This document shows positions 63,455 through 64,000 of a DNA stretch of 64,000 nucleotides, one piece after another. The notes beneath the pieces are model-generated. The model made no database searches and was not told the origin of the DNA. It saw only the letters and a program-made list of their open reading frames with translations. Origin of the DNA: Lumbricus rubellus (taxonomy: Eukaryota > Annelida > Clitellata > Crassiclitellata > Lumbricidae); contig OX243818.1 of NCBI GenBank assembly GCA_945859605.1, positions 33,586,507 to 33,650,506 on the forward strand, in the 5' to 3' direction. The translations under genes were made by a program, and so were the position numbers. The first letter of the stretch is position 1, and every line of letters begins with the position of its first letter.

Positions 63455-64000
63455 CAGTAATGTTTCCATTCAATAACACAGCCTATGAAGCAAATTCATA
63501 CACCCATGCCAACAAGCCTTCCCTATCGTGCTCTGTGCATGAGAGTCTGAGACTTGATTTATTGTTTGACTTGGCTGAGAAGAGGCCACTTCTGATTAAT
63601 ATGGACTTAGAATCATATGTAATTTCTTCTTGGAAAAACTGTACACCAGTTCTTATTGTACCCTTTCAACACTGAGTTGTAAATTCAAAGCAAATGAACA
63701 GTTTTTCGCTTAAATATGCATATGGATTGTTGGAAATTCCAAATTGCCTGCATGTAGATTATTTTGGCACTCGTTCCTGTTAGAGTCCAGGCAGTCACTG
63801 AAACCTGGCTTGATTTGACTACTGATCATTCAATCTTTATCACAGGATACTCATTTGTTCATAAATCTAGAGTCATTGAAAGGAGCGGTGGAGTATGGCT
63901 GTTTATTAAGAAAAATATTGATTTAAAACCTTAGTTCACCCCTCTGCATGCGCTGAAAGTATTTTTGAAAGTATATGAAAGTATTTTTTTAGTATTATGC
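54765..64000 (+). CDS. SCAMP: SCAMP-B: tandem SCAMP paralogue, exons 1-4 (3' end beyond window)
   Basis: Exons 54765-54797, 55672-55767, 57630-57771 and 62025-62153 have the same borders and phases as SCAMP-A exons 1-4: ACG|GTAAGA, TTTCAG|GAT, GTG|GTCATT, CCAG|GCA, TCTG|GTTAGA, TTACAG|AAC, ATCG|GTAACT. The encoded 137 or so residues include MNVLPESNPFT, a FNPF motif, the coiled-coil RQQESLDRAADRLE and the NYPPLPPFCPIRPCFYQ block that precedes membrane segment 1. Exon 2 is uninterrupted here, unlike in SCAMP-A. No exon 5 equivalent is found before 64000, so intron 4 runs off the edge. Intron sequence is also shared with SCAMP-A, for example before exon 2 and in intron 3, which indicates a segmental duplication. 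Confidence 0.88.
55070..55265. repeat. Copies of the AACTTCTATTTAAGC repeat
   Basis: Four or five degenerate units such as CAGCTTCTATTTAGGCAAGA and CTAACTTCTATTTAAGCGAC in SCAMP-B intron 1. They match the unit found at 41255-41680 and 45935-46040. Confidence 0.55.
55866..57056. mobile_element. Element with GGACTCGGACTCG subterminal repeats
   Basis: Both ends (55868-55975 and 56960-57045) are built from GGACTCGGACT and GACTCGAGTCC words, a style known from non-autonomous DNA elements. A perfect hairpin (56015-56106) lies inside. No clear target duplication was found, so the limits are approximate. It lies in SCAMP-B intron 2. Confidence 0.5.
56015..56106. repeat. Perfect hairpin, 40-bp stem and 12-nt loop
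   Basis: Arms 56015-56054 and 56067-56106 are exact reverse complements over 40 bp, separated by CTATTGTAATAC. The arm contains AATTGGTTGTGGCAATA. Confidence 0.92.
57515..57567 (+). repeat. (ATT)n microsatellite
   Basis: About 17 ATT triplets, ending about 60 bp before SCAMP-B exon 3. Confidence 0.95.
57780..58080 (+). repeat. GATGAT-rich tract after SCAMP-B exon 3
   Basis: Degenerate GATGATGTTGATGGTG sequence starting directly after the exon 3 donor, matching in position the tract at 36905-37045 in SCAMP-A. Confidence 0.7.
59245..60414. mobile_element. hAT-like element CAGTGGCGTAGCTA, copy 2 (inverted)
   Basis: Starts CAGTGGCGCAGCTAGC and ends GTAGCTACGCCACTG, flanked by a perfect 8-bp duplication CTTCCGCG (59237-59244 and 60415-60422). 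The 1170-bp interior aligns with copy 1 in reverse but lacks the nested 709-bp insertion. Both copies hold an open frame of about 120 codons (50387-50749 in copy 1, 59688-60074 on the minus strand here) that is largely identical. It has no recognised domain. It lies in SCAMP-B intron 3. Confidence 0.92.
62410..62655 (+). mobile_element. tRNA-derived SINE, second family
   Basis: A-box-like GTGGTTAGCGAGCTGG near 62430 and B-box-like GAGTTCAATTCC at 62465-62476 are spaced as in a tRNA gene. The rest cannot fold as a tRNA and continues into a body ending near GAGGCCTTGAAATTG. It differs from the SINE at 26970. It lies in SCAMP-B intron 4. Confidence 0.65.
63405..63450 (+). repeat. (AT)n microsatellite
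   Basis: An uninterrupted TA run of about 44 bp in SCAMP-B intron 4. A second AT-rich, TATG-rich patch is at 63060-63220. Confidence 0.95.
63470..64000 (+). pseudogene. Non-LTR retrotransposon endonuclease fragment (runs off the edge)
   Basis: From about 63766 the frame reads VPVRVQAVTETWLDLTTDHS, then FITGYSFVHKSR and GGVWLFIKKNIDLKP, ending at a TAG. The order TETWLD, GY, R and GGV is that of the APE-type endonuclease of CR1/L2 elements. An upstream frame (63451-63675) may belong to the same element, separated by a frameshift. The copy appears defective. Confidence 0.65.

Overview
This is a eukaryotic nuclear window: long introns with GT..AG borders, microsatellites, tRNA-derived SINEs, non-LTR retrotransposon fragments and many inverted-repeat DNA transposons. 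Gene content and the very frequent octamer TAGGCCTA suggest a marine deuterostome invertebrate, perhaps an echinoderm. That placement is an inference from sequence style, not a database result.

Layout. (1) 1-504 (+): last exon of a glucuronyl C5-epimerase (GLCE), cut by the window edge. (2) 4120-8393 (-): a four-coding-exon HMG-box gene of 501 aa; its HMG box resembles that of BAF57/SMARCE1, but its flanks do not. (3) 13098-22580 (-): a 15-coding-exon gene of 971 aa with a glutamine-rich N-terminal half; its family is not securely recognised. Its first intron carries a 2.5-kb inverted-repeat element bearing eight copies of the 14-mer GTTAGGGACGTGAC. (4) 29624-45668 (+): SCAMP-A, a secretory carrier membrane protein gene with eight coding exons. 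(5) 54765 to beyond 64000 (+): SCAMP-B, a tandem paralogue of which exons 1-4 are visible. The exon phases of all three complete genes were reconstructed by hand and every junction keeps frame.

Space between and inside the genes is largely mobile DNA. It includes two non-LTR families with readable reverse-transcriptase C-termini, a decayed Tc1/mariner copy, several hAT-like elements with perfect 8-bp target-site duplications, and several elements whose ends carry arrays of a short repeated motif. The most notable events are in SCAMP-A. A 1713-bp hAT-like element splits coding exon 2 and brings an immediate in-frame stop. A 399-bp element sits on the exon 6 splice donor and supplies part of its consensus. 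A nested insertion at 50952-51660 has its empty site preserved in a sibling element at 59245-60414.

The genes do not form a pathway: GLCE acts in heparan sulfate synthesis in the Golgi, the two minus-strand genes look nuclear, and the SCAMPs act in membrane traffic. No rRNA, CRISPR array or bacterial-type operon is present.
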